64,000 bases of DNA from Thozetella sp. PMI_491 (Eukaryota; Ascomycota; Sordariomycetes; Chaetosphaeriales; Chaetosphaeriaceae), in assembly GCA_021432635.1 (NCBI GenBank), contig MU270018.1, positions 751,579-815,578 on the forward strand, given 5' to 3'. Made by a program: the position numbers and the translations under genes. Positions 44,829 through 56,433 of this stretch are shown one piece after another. How positions within the stretch are numbered: position 1 is the first letter of the stretch; each line of letters opens with the position of its first letter. The notes under the pieces are model-generated. The model had not been told where the DNA came from, did not search any database, and saw only the letters and a list, made by a program, of their open reading frames with translations.

Positions 44829-45618
44829 TCTGAGGCGGCACTCTGGCAGTTTCGTCGCCGGCGCCTGAGGTACCTTGCTTGGAGGGGTCTGAGTGCGGGC
44901 TCTGGTTCTGTGTCAAACGGGCAGGCGTCCATCCCGAGCCGCTAAGCTCTGCGTGCCCATGTTAGTCAGGAACAGAAAACTTTCGTCGTGCGCTACAAAG
45001 AAGTCCGGCCGCGCCGGCGCCTCTGGGGCGTGGCGTTTTCCTCCGACCCGGTACGACGTGGGGCGGGAGGAAACGATCACGCTCAACACCCATCATATAC
45101 GAGGTACTCTCGGTACTGTAGGGTGTATGTTAGGTAGGTAGCGGACGGAGCGCGAATGGCGTGCTGCATGCTCTAGCCCAGCACGCTAAGACGAAGTGTC
45201 TCGGTGCGTGGCGAGCATCCTGCAAGGCCCAAAGAAGTTCCGATGAAGGAACGGCCCCCCGACCGGCCATCACGGGGGTCGTCTGGATTCTCTTTAGCTA
45301 CAAGAAATTGAAAAGTCTCGTCTCATGTCGGGAGCTTAGAGGCTTCTCACCGCAAGATTAATCGGGAAGTGGCGCCGCCAGAGTCCAAAAAAGAAGGGTA
45401 CGAGGAAACATTCCCCGCAGCCCGCAGCCAGCCGGCCCCGGGCGGAGCTTCGCCCAGGGGTCACAGATGGAAATTGCATTAAAGTGAAGCTGCCTGGTTC
45501 ATCGAGTCTCCGTAGTCCACAGGAAAGCTTGGCCTGGATGTTTGGCTAGATGTTTCAAGGCCATCCTGTCGGCACTTTGCGAGCTTTTCGGCAGAGCTCT
45601 GTCAGGGATGGCTCTGCC

Positions 45619-45657
45619 AGGCACACAGAGGCACACAGAGGCACCCAAGGCACACAG
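45619..45657. repeat. 10-bp tandem repeat
   Basis: AGGCACACAG occurs twice in perfect tandem, then an imperfect AGGCACCCA and a further AGGCACACAGG. It lies in non-coding DNA. Confidence 0.75.
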
Positions 45658-47325
45658 GAGGAAGGGGCAAACCTGGACCCCCCCGGTGCAAATCGGAAAA
45701 TGGCGATGGCGTTAACCCAAATGGGGCTTGGGGCGGGCGATCGCACGCACCAGCGATGCCCACTTGCCCAGCTCAGCTCCCACTTACGTAGCTAAGGGGC
45801 CTATTCCACGGCCCAGTTTGTCGTCCGCTGCAACTTCCCCACATAGCCGAGGGGCGCGAAGCAGGGTCTTTGCATGGGCAAGACCTTGCGGTAAGCTGCC
45901 CCCCCTGTCGTTTCTCGAACCTCACCTCATCCAGTAGGGGGAGTATATGCGCTCGCAAGGACATACTGCTTTTTGTCTTATTCTTTTATTCTTTTGCCTA
46001 GCCCCACGCCTTGACTGTCCGCGCGTTTCCCGCTCACCTAGCGCTGTGACACTTTCGTCCGGCACTCTCGCGACGTGATACAAGGAAGCATCTTATTTTG
46101 GAGCTGAGCACCGACCCGCAAGAAGGCAATGACCGCCGCCGAGCCGAGGGAGGGGCGGGGGGCGGTGGACTTTTAGATGGCCATGGGCTGGATGGAGCGA
46201 GCAAGGTTGGGATCACCGGAACGTGGTGTTGTCAAGTGCGGTTAAGTGGTGCCACTGGCTGCCCTGGTCGACACAGAGGACCCCAACCTGTGCCTGACTA
46301 GCTTGGTTCCATGCTCGGTCCAGGTAGCTAAACCCGGGCGGGCGCTTGCGCTTCGCGACGCGGATGGCGCTATGTTTTGCGGTGCCAGGCGAGCGAGGAC
46401 TTCTGTGCAGGGCCCAAGTGCGGAAACACGGATGGCCGCCGTCAGTCCTAATGTCGAAAGAGCCCCCCCGTGGCTCCTTAGTGGTCCACTCTGGAATTCT
46501 CGTCACGTCTTTCCGACCGGGTTTGTATTCTCTGCAGTCGCCAGTTTTCCCCGTCTCGTCATTATACATAGTGTTGCCCGTCGACAACTTTGGCCGCGTG
46601 AAAGCGCGAGTGCAACGCTAGTACGTCCGGATTGGCGAGGGCCGCGTGCTTTCCAGTTGTCGTTCACCCCCCCCCCCTCCTTTCTTCCCGTCGGTCGCTG
46701 TACCATCCACTCCTCCTCCCACATACATACATACACACACTCTATACCTCCCGACCCCAACTCTCGGCGTTCTGTCTTCTCACTGGCAGATTTGATGTAA
46801 TAGCCGTGGGCACAGGTCGCCACTCTTTCCAGCATCCAGCCAGTCCGGCGGTGGCCAGTCCACTTCGTCTCCGGATGAAAGAGCTCATACACGGCACTTT
46901 ACCCGTCGCTCCAGACCACCTTGCATTCACCCACAGCAGCGGCTACGGGCGCCAAATTTGCCAGGCACTCTCTCCTTCGCTCCTCTCGATTCCTCGCAAG
47001 CTCCGTGCTCCGACCGGTGGCCCCAGCCAGACCAACAAATTTTCACGCCTCTGCCACTCTAGACCTCCCCGGAGCCACGACGTCGTTTGAGTGGCCGCGG
47101 CTTGGCGAGTGGACTGGGCGGCTTCACCCAAACAAGCTTACGCAGGTTCACCTCTTACACCATTTCATCATCATTTACCTCCCCCCTGTCCTGGGAACAC
47201 CCTCCTGACACAGCTTCCCTCTTTTACCCCTCCCCCTGCGCGGCCCCTTTGTGTCCCGTTTACATTTTGTTTCCCGCCCACCGCTCGTCTCCCGCCGTGG
47301 CTCTGTGCGCTCCGATCCAGCAACC

Positions 47326-50300
47326 ATGGCCGCGGTCGAGAAGGTCCCTTCGAGGCAGTTGAGCCTGCAGCGGATGCTCGAGTTGGAGAAGAAATACAAG
47401 GTGTGTAGGACACAGATTTCCTTTCCACCGCCAGATGCGGCCTTGTTCGCTAGGCTTGTCGTCTGAAGAACCTCATCTTTTCTCTTCTCCGCCCTCCTCC
47501 TCCTCCTCCTCCTCCTCCTCCTACCGCTTGTTTCCTCCCCCCCCGTGACTGACAACTTTTTTTTACGTTTCAACAGCTGGAGCGGCTACAGGGACAGCAA
47601 GTGTCACCGGCCTCGACACCTGCCCCCCCAGTCTCATATAATAGCCGGCCCTCCCTCCACACCCGCCGTTCCGACTCCTTGACCCAGCATCAGCAGAACT
47701 ATCTCATGCTGAAAGCAGTGCAGCGGAGCGTTACCATTCCCTCGCTCTCGATCACCATCCCCCAAGGGGATGGTAATCAGAAGCGAGGGGCGTCGGTCGA
47801 ACCGGCCTCCGACAAGGAGAACCAGATCGCCAAAGAGATAGCGGTCGAGCCGCTCCACAAACAGGTCAAATTCCTGGCCCCGGACGAGGATGATGTGTCG
47901 GATCAATCGTCAATATGCCAGTCCCCCAGCTGGGAGGGCTACGGCCAGAAGAAGAGAGAGAAGAAGCTGGAGGCTGAGCGCAAAAAGAAAGAGAAAGAGC
48001 AGCAAGACAGGGAAGCCAGAGCCGCAAAGAGGAGGCTCGCAGCTCGGCTCAGCAAGCCGCCCCCCCCTGCGCGGCAGAGCAGCTCCCAACCTAATGCCCC
48101 GTTCACCAGCACGGAGAGAGCCAAGTCAGATCCGTTGCTAATCAGCCGTCAACTAGCTTCTCAAGAGGCGTTTATTCAGTCATCTGGCGCTCGGTCTACG
48201 AGCACTCCTAACAACGCCGCGGTTCCAGGCATTTCCGATGACACAGAGTTCATCGGAGACCAGCAGATGGACCAGGAAACCCAGGCAGCAATTGAGGACG
48301 CCATCGCAGAACAGTCGCAAGCCATGGCAGGCATGGCGGGTATGGCAAGGCCCCAAATGCGAAAGTCGCGCTCTATGGCGCTAGGGGATTCTGCGGCGCC
48401 GGCGTCAACTTCGAAGGATAACAGGCAGTCTCGGGACGTTCATCCTCCCTCTGCCTCGAGGACCCCCATGCTACGGCACGCATCCGCTATCGCCCATGGC
48501 CGAAGCAACAGTCTGCTCTCGGGAGCCTCCAAGATATTCCGAGCCAAGGAACGAAGCCAGAGCCAGCAGCGCATGGCTCATGGCAACGGCTCCCAGGAAT
48601 CCCTCCAGACCATGTCCTCAGGTGTCGAGAGAGGGCGCCGGACCAATAGCTACGTTCAAAACCAACGAGAGCAGAGCAATGATCAGGCGATGAACGGGCT
48701 CGTCAACGGTTTGGCCCCTCGACCTTCAATGCCTAGCAGGGGAAGCTCACACCAAGGTCTCTCGCGGCGAACCTCGCTCGCAGCGGATGCGACCTCTGTT
48801 GCTAAGAAGCTTGCCAGCCTCAAGCCTGGCTCCGGCTCGAATCGACACGGTAGATCGCACAGCACCACGGACTACTTCACTTTTCTTGAGCAACCCTACT
48901 CTCCTCCGGCTCTTGAGCTGCTTTCCCCTGTTGGGAGCCTACCTGCCTCCATGAGGGAGAAGGCCGCCAACCTCCGGGAAGACTCTGCTGCTGAAGAGTC
49001 GCAGCCGGCGGAGGAAACCCCTGAGCCTACCGAGCGACCGGCGTCTCCTCCAAGGGAGTTCCCTGTGGGAAGGCAGTTCCTGTTCCCGACCACGTCGCTA
49101 CAGCCAGTCTTCTGGAGCGCCTCCTCCAGCAAGGCACCATCGATTGCCAGCACTAGCTCTGCTCCTAGCCGAAAATCTCGCAGCTTCAAAGACGCGTTTG
49201 CATCGCTCAGCATCCACCACCGAGGGTCCATGCCCCCAACTCCGCACGAGGCACCAAGACCAAAGTCACCAACGTTCCACTTTCGTACTCGCATGAGCAC
49301 GAGCTCGCATGGTCACCCCAATACGGACCAGATTACGTCGGCTCCCATGGCCCTGTCACCTCCTCTGACCACGCTGCAGCTTCCACCCAAGGCCGCTCGT
49401 ATTCTCGGAGAATATAACGACGCAGCGGCCCCGCCAGTACAGGCTGGGACATCGGGAGATGCCCCGATTAAGACCACTACTATCCAAACTCAGCCTAACA
49501 GCCGCGTATCTGAGGGCTCGTCCTCCTCCTCAGCTTATGACGATGCCTCACCCCTACCATCACCAGCTACAACCCCAGATACCTCGCGGCCCCAGTCGTC
49601 AAAAGGAGCGCCTGCTGCCACGGTATTCGTCTCAGAGCCAGAGACGGATTTAGGTACCGCCCAGGACGACGAGAAGACGGTTCGCGAATCACCTGATTCC
49701 AGTGGTGGACCGACCCGTACCGGTACACCTCGGCAGGAAGCCTCCAAGCCAAGAGATAGCAAAGAGATGTCGGAGGAAGATAGGTGGAGCAGGACTGCGC
49801 TCCCTCTTGACCTCGACATCGATGCACAGTCATTCGTGACATCACTCTCCAATCTCGACAATCTGGACAGCATCGACGAGGAACTTAGCAAGGTCCGAGC
49901 GATGGCTACTTCTCCGAGGGCAGAGATCCTGGCTGCACATGCGGCCCGGGTCGAAGCCCTTGAAAAAGAGAGCCAAGATCCGTTGGCCCCTCTGGAAAAG
50001 TCCCCTGGCCCGTCAAAGGCTCTCTCAGACCCTAATCTCCATAAAGCTTCCGAAGTAGCCACAGAGGCTGGACTCACATTTGGGCTGAGTCCTGAGGCTA
50101 TGATTCCTCCGCGGTCCAAGAAGAGAGACCAGGCCAACTGGCGCCCAAGCACGGCGCCGACTGATTCCCAGGCGAAGGACACGAAGGATTCCAGCGAGAA
50201 GCTGCAGCCCAAAGCCGAACTGAAGAGCTTTAGCGAACTGCAGGCTCAAGAGCAAGAGAGAAAGTCGAAGCAGGTGATGCAAGAGGTCAAATTGGGACGA

Positions 50301-51257
50301 TCGCGTGAGACGACGAGAAGCCTTGGCAAAACCCAGTCTACAGAGGCATTAAACCCAGCCAAAGGAGAGGCACACAAGCCAAAGAGACAGCAAAAGAAAG
50401 ACAGGCTTCGAGAGGGAGTGCAAGAAGACCCATCGGATGCTCATCTTGACGAGGAACAGTGGGTGGCCGTGGATGAGATGGCCGACGCCGTGGTTTCCCC
50501 ACAGCTAAAGCGGACTGCGACTTCCAACTCGGTTGAGACTACCTCCTCGAGTGTCTATTCGACCAGATCCAGCATATCTGGCGCTCCGGTGGCGTCGTCT
50601 GAGCGGAGGGTTTCTTCAGCTCCCGACTCTCCTAAATCCACCTCGTCTTTTGAGGAGATATCGGCTTCGCCACTGCCGAACCCGCCCAGTTACAACGCTG
50701 CGCTGCCTCCCCCTACACAAGCCGCACCTGAAGTTTCCTCGCACCCTCGCTCTGCCCCAATGTCCCAACCTGGGAAGGGGGCAATAAAGCTGCCTCCTGG
50801 CTCGGCTTCGTCTCCCCCAACACCAGCAGCGACCTCCAGCTCCAGACCAGCTGGCAATGGACCAGTCTCAATCCTGAAGCAGACGAGTCGCTCCCAGTCG
50901 CCGCCACCCGCATCCCAGAACGGGAACCACCGCGGCCATGTGCTCTCAGCTCTCCCCAAGCACATGCAGCTCCAAGCCGGCATGTCTTCCCGGGCGCCGG
51001 CGACCGTGGCTGAACAACGGGTGGCACCAATTGCTAAGATGTTCGTCGAGTGTTGCAGCTGCAAGTTCTACCATGACATGCCCTCGAAGCTATACGAGTG
51101 CATGGCGAAGCCAGATGGGGTCGTCGAGGACAAGCTGCTCGGCATCTCGGGGGCTATCACGACGATGGTCAAGTGTCCATGGTGCGCTCACAACATGACC
51201 ACACAGTGCTGCGCTGGCTATGCGGCCGTTGTGTACCTCAAAGAGAGGATGCACTGA
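47326..51257 (+). CDS. Disordered fungal protein with cysteine-rich C-terminus
   Basis: Two exons: 47326-47400 and 47577-51257, 1,251 residues. The 176-nt intron has a GTGTGT donor, a (CCT)n tract and a CAACAG acceptor, and joins KKYK to LERLQGQQ in phase 0, completing a short N-terminal helix. Residues about 130-180 hold a charged coiled-coil run (KKREKKLEAERKKKEKEQQ). Most of the rest is Ser/Pro/Thr-rich and probably disordered, with many potential phosphosites. The last 80 residues are different and look folded: MFVECCSCKFYHDMPSKLYE, then VKCPWCAHNMTTQCCAGYAA. The CxxC pairs suggest a small zinc-binding module. No known domain name can be given. Conservation of that tail among ascomycetes is expected but was not checked. 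Confidence 0.82.
47494..47522 (+). repeat. (CCT)n microsatellite in an intron
   Basis: About nine CCT/TCC units lie within intron 1 of the cysteine-tail gene, between the donor and branch region. Such polypyrimidine tracts can aid splicing and vary in length between strains. Confidence 0.85.
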
Positions 51258-53141
51258 GTTTACTTGGGAAAGGATCGGAAAACGCTACGAGAAGGCAAAG
51301 CGCCTGTTGCAGAGGGGCGAAGGGAGCTGGACTGGCGACAAGGGTGAGTTTGCTATTGCGAAGGAAAATTGCTTTCGTTTGTCTTGCACCATCAGGAAAC
51401 AACAAGGATGTCGATGTGATCTGAAGGAAGCGCAGTCGATATCGTCCATCAGCGAATACCTTGGCGTACCCGCCAAGAGCGCCATCTGTCTTTGTTCTTC
51501 TTTGTTCTTTTCCCGATTTTCTGGCTTCCGGGGAATCTGCTGCTCGCCTGGAGCCTCTACGCACTCATTTGACTACATTAGGAGCATTGCATCAATATTT
51601 TTTCCCTTTGTTGCAGCATAAGATTACGGACAAGAAGGAAAAGCTTTTACCAATACGAGGTGTTGGGTACATGGTGAAACCTTTTCGCCTGCTAAAGTTG
51701 TGCCTACCTAGTTGCCTAACTGTATCATTATTTTGCTTTGCTGAGAGGGCAACGGGGAAGCAGATGGGGAAGAGCGAGATGGCTGGGCCGACCGCAAGAG
51801 CCGCACGGCAGCATCGTGGGAAACTACCCCAAAAAAAACAGTCTAGCTAGAGACAAATTCATACGTCGCCCGGATCTCGGGCGTTTCGACAATGTGTGCC
51901 AAGGTGGCGTGCTCTCCTTCAGCCCAACGGACTTGTGCCGGAGCCCCGAGATGCTTGGCCGCCTCCTGTCGTCGGAATTGATGTACCTGTGACACATGCT
52001 ATGCCGAGGTCCGCCTTCCTACGGAGCAACGGCGCTTCGCTGCAGAGAAGAGGAGGCGGTGTGGCGTGTCTGGGTGTAGGCGAGACTGCAAGTGCGCAAG
52101 CGACCGTCAGCAAGGCCAGGGGCCGCAGGACGGCAAGCAGAAATCCTGCCACCTTGCCGGCACCAACTGGGAAATCCCGGTATGAGGTGACTGGCATTTA
52201 AAGCACTCTCGGGTCTGCGCTGCGGGCAAGCTCAATCTCGCTAGGACGGGGCGTGCGTCCGCGACTGGAGCGCAGGGCAGGCGGCGTGCGGCAGCAGGCG
52301 GGCAGCATCCTGCAGGGGAGACAGGAGCCCGTTGCTGCAGCGCCTCGCGAAAAATACTCTGGAAAGGAGGAAGGCCTAGATTGGAGGTAAGGTGAGCAGG
52401 GAACGAGATGCCTGGCCGCGTCGGGACGAAGACGGTACCAGCCTGCGACCGCTCTGGCCGTGACGATCCTTCGAACGTCTCACCGATGACAAACGCCATC
52501 GGGGAGTCGGAAGGCGGAATCTTGGGGCATATTTTCCCTCAATTAAGCAGTGCGTGGCTCGGGTATTAAGCTGTCAGGGACATATATATGAGGCGAATAG
52601 AGTGAAGAGCCGGCAGTTGGGAAGTGTGGAGGCGGAGCGACCAAAACCTGGGGTAAATAAACCAGAAAAGGGGTAATAATTCGGGTTATCTAATCAATCA
52701 GGGTCTGTACCCAAACCTCGGGACCAAACTTTTGGCATAACAAGGGTTAGGGTTAGGGTTAAGAGCATTTCGTCACTCCCAAATTTTAGTGGGGTCGTGA
52801 GCTTTCTTATGTCCAATCAGAAGCCCCCTAGCCAAAATAGTGATGTAACATCTCGGCATTAGCCGTATCTATCGGCCTCGGCGCTGGAAGCTTCGGGCGA
52901 AATCTTGAGAAATTTGTAACTCTCGGCCGGCTTCGGTCGCCTTTCAAACTATTAGACTTTCCACGAACCCCCGGACGCCCGCATCTTTCGGCTTCGCCCA
53001 TCACTGACTGCGCTTTCATCTGGCAGTGAACCCAACTCCAGTACCACACAGTCTGTGTGGGCTGGCAGAGCGAACCCGCGAACGATTTGCCAATTCGATT
53101 TGCGGAAGAAGCCGGCGAAGCATGCGGAGCAGCCGATATCC
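51258..53141. other. Intergenic region with interstitial telomere-like repeat
   Basis: About 1.9 kb with the 3' UTR of the upstream gene and the promoter of the mitochondrial carrier. It holds three TTAGGG-type units at 52744-52761. No gene recognised. Confidence 0.55.
52744..52761 (+). repeat. Interstitial telomere-like repeat (GGGTTA)3
   Basis: GGGTTAGGGTTAGGGTTA is three perfect copies of the fungal telomere unit, far from any window end. Two-copy versions occur on the opposite strand at about 1528 and 13601. These can come from repaired breaks, or can serve as binding sites for TTAGGG-binding factors in promoters. Confidence 0.8.
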
Positions 53142-54608
53142 ATGACCTCCCTACATCGCGCGCCCACGATGACTGTGGGTCAGGATCACGACAGGTTCGC
53201 CCCCGACAGGGCGCTCTCGCTGCCCAACACGATCCCGACGCCCATGGACGGCGGGCCTGGCGATGAGCCGATGGAGATCACGGCCGTCCAGAAGATGCTG
53301 TCGGCGACCACCGGCAGCTTGTTGACCGGCTTGCTGGGTATGTGTGACTCTTTCCCCGGAAACCGGCGCTCTCTGAGAGATGATGGCTGACCGTCTTTGC
53401 CACCCGCAGTCACACCCCTCGATGTTGTGCGGATCCGATGGCAATCTCAGGGCCTGCAGCAACCGCCCGTCGCCAGCGGAGCGACCGAGATCCAGAAGCT
53501 CGCTCTCACGACCCCGAACGCCTTCCGCCCGGCCAACCTGGGCGTCACCGCCTGCTGCCGGGAGGTCTTTTTTATGAATAACAATACAGATGCCTGTCTC
53601 GCCGGACCCCGGATCGGCACCATCGGCCCCGGTGTGACGTCTTCCTCCGCCGCCGCTGCCGAGTGCGCTGTCGAGCAGACCCAGCAGCGCACTTTCAACT
53701 CCACGCTGGACGGCCTGCGCAAGATAGCGCGCAACGAGGGCTTCTTCACGCTCTGGCGCGGACTTTCCCCAACTTTGCTCATGGCCATTCCGGGCAATAT
53801 CATCTACTACACGGGCTATGAGTGGCTACGATCTAACAAAAAGAGCCCCATCTCGCAGCATGTGCGAGACGACTACGCGCCCCTGGTCGCCGGTGCTGTG
53901 GCGCGTGTCATGGCCGCGGTGGCCGTGGGACCTATCGAGCTCTTCCGCACCCGACTACAAGCATCCCACGGCGAGTCCGCGGCCGGCCACTTGAAGGACA
54001 CTTTCAGGAGCATCGGCGACATGGTCGCCGTCAACGGCTATCGATCCCTGTGGCGAGGCTTGACCCTCACTATGTGGAGGGACGTCCCATTCTCCGGCAT
54101 GTACTGGCTGGGCTACGAGTCGGTCCGTGGTCGACTGACAGATGCCCGCGAGCGCGCGCGGGGGCGCAGCCGGACCCTGGACTTGGACAACTCCCGCAGC
54201 CGAGGTCAGGCGCGACGGCGGTCGCAGAGCCGTGAGAATCACGCCGAAACCTTTACCGATAGCTTCATTGCTGGCGCAGTGAGCGGTGCCATCGCGTCAG
54301 TGGCTACTATGCCGTTCGACGTGGGCAAGACGCGCACCCAAGTCTACCGCGACTCGACAACTAAGGTCGGTGTGCCGGTGGCTGAGGCGGCCCCCGAAGA
54401 ACGCAATATGGTGCGTCTCCTGTGGCACATTTTTAGTACCGAAGGCGCCGCTGGGCTTTTTCGAGGATGGATTCCGCGCACCCTCAAGGTGGCGCCCGCG
54501 TGCGCTATCATGATCAGCAGCTACGAAGTCGGCAAGCGAGCATTCCGGGGCGCCAACGAACGCGCGACCCTGCTAGACAAGGAAAAGGAGCGCCAGGAAG
54601 TACGATGA
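53142..54608 (+). CDS. MTM1: Mitochondrial carrier, Mtm1/SLC25A39-type
   Basis: Two exons: 53142-53337 and 53410-54608, 464 residues. The 72-nt intron is GTATGT...GCTGAC...CGCAG and rebuilds the first carrier motif as V-TPLDVVRIRWQ. Mtm1 and SLC25A39/40 are inner-membrane carriers needed for mitochondrial glutathione and for Mn-SOD and iron handling. Seen: three Px[DE]xx[KR] motifs (PLDVVR, PIELFR, PFDVGK), carrier repeats such as GLRKIARNEGFFTLWRGLSPTLL and LWRGLTLTMWRDVPFSGMYW, and a long first matrix loop (TACCREVFF...TDAC) holding cysteines as in this subfamily. A basic RS-like insert precedes repeat three, and the C-terminus is charged. An ATG at 53169 is a possible alternative start. 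Confidence 0.93.
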
Positions 54609-56433
54609 GTGTGGTGCGCGACACGAGATATCCCCACTTTGGCGTTTGGCTTGTTTTCTTGTCTGTTGTGATGATACGGAAATGCATGCTGGTCGTCGGC
54701 GTTATTAGACAAGGGAGGGCCAGGCAAAGGTCCGGTTGCATCGTGGCTCTGTTGTTTTGATACCAAACAAGGAAAACAATATCGGGCAGGAGGAGGGCAA
54801 GCAGAGTATGAGGACGCCGGCCTCCGAAACCTGGCCGGATAGAGTGCTTGGCCGTTGGCCAACGTGCGGAGAGCCAGGACGGAGGATGGGGCAAGAAAAG
54901 GAGGCTAGATTGTGGTTGACTATGCGGCGAGAAGATAGAGCCATTTCGGTCCGACCTCGCCCTCTTTCACTAATCATGACTTTCCCTGTACCTAATTTGC
55001 AGATAAGAAAAGCACGAACATATTCATCATTTGGCTTTTGCTTTTGCGTGACATCATTACCCTACGTTTAGGCAGCGGTTCGTTTTTTCTATTCGTCTGT
55101 TCAACGAAAAACTTGGTTCATTCTCAGATCTCATTGCGTAGCCGGCGGTTGAGTGAGTTAGCCGGCGTCCTAAACATGGTGTCTCGTTTGTCGGCGTAGT
55201 GCCACGCGGCACCTAGGCAAGCATCTCGTCGAATAGCCGCACTAGGATCGAGGCACTCCCCGGAAGCGCGTGACGGTTGCTGACCCAGTGTCTTCGAGAT
55301 GTAGGCCTGTCTCTCTCTCAAGCTGGCTGCTAATACGGCCCAAACATCCGGTTCGTGCTCCCCTCCCAGTCCTCGCCCAGGGAATCTTTTTTTAATTACC
55401 CCCACCCTAGCGAGCCCTCGTCGCTGGTTCGTGTCCACGTCAACACACCCCCCTTTCTAGCTCCAACCCCCCTCTCATCCCCCCTGTCGGCCTCACCACA
55501 CCCACGCTTAGTGCTATGCAGCCACTCCGGCAGTGTTTCCCGAACAAGAGGCAGGGAAGTGCAGGCGATGGCGGGAGCCCTTCCCGGCAGGGCCCATGAG
55601 CTAGCTATCCGCAAGTGGCAAGCGCACCCATCGGCATCGCCTTCGGCTGACACGCCCGTAGATGCATGTCCGCGGCGAGGCTTCAAGAAACTGCCCGAGC
55701 TTGCGTCGTAGCTATCGCGCAGAGCCCATGGAAACCTGCCAGCATGGCGGAACTTCTGTTTCCATCAATGAGAGCCAACAGGCCGGTCCTCCCACGTGGG
55801 TGCTTGCTCTCCCCGAGGTCCCACCCGGTGCTCTACTGCGTCCAGCGGCAGAGCCAAGGAAAGATAGGCGTCGGCGTCGAGTTACACTGCTCGAACTAGA
55901 CGCCGCTAGCCACTTGTTCTACTCGTATCGCCAATGTTTAGGGGTGGGCACCGGATCTCTTCATGCATGCTGCCCCCGGGCGTGCCGGAGTTCCTATCCG
56001 CAAGGCTACATCCCTATGGTCCGGCTGCGTCCAAACCCAGCCATTGTTTGGGTAGCAGCCAGGCCTTTTGAGAGATAAGGCGTCAGCCAGATGGAGTATC
56101 ACGCGTCTCACACTCAATATAACACATGCCCTTGCCTATTCGCGCGTGACTATCGTAAAGTAGGCCCCGCATTAAAGGGCAGCTGTACCGTTCAGGTCAA
56201 ATCCGTATTTACATGGTGGAAGATAGACCGTCTAGAACGGTTAACCCAACGTCCGGGATTGAAGAAGTAGTATGCAAGAAGTGAAAGGTTTATCCTCATG
56301 CCCCTTACCCCCCTATCTATCAGACGGCCGCCCGGCCGAGTAGATGAACAAAAGCCAAGAAGAAAGGTCATACTCGGGCATAGCAAGAGATGTAAACAAG
56401 GACCGTAGGATATGTGCGCAATCTAAGAGACTT
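54609..56433. other. Intergenic region between convergent genes
   Basis: Lies between the 3' ends of the mitochondrial carrier (+) and the GH3 gene (-). No domain-bearing ORF. Poly-C patches occur at about 55445-55495. It presumably contains both 3' UTRs and terminators. Confidence 0.55.

Larger units (their letters stand above)
43219..47325. other. Long intergenic region, no supported gene
   Basis: About 4.1 kb with no recognisable coding domain. Contains a C-run/G-run hairpin at 44780-44828, a 10-bp tandem repeat at 45619-45657 and an (ACAT)n run near 46721-46740. From about 46600 the DNA is pyrimidine-rich and likely holds the promoter and long leader of the next gene. Confidence 0.55.
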
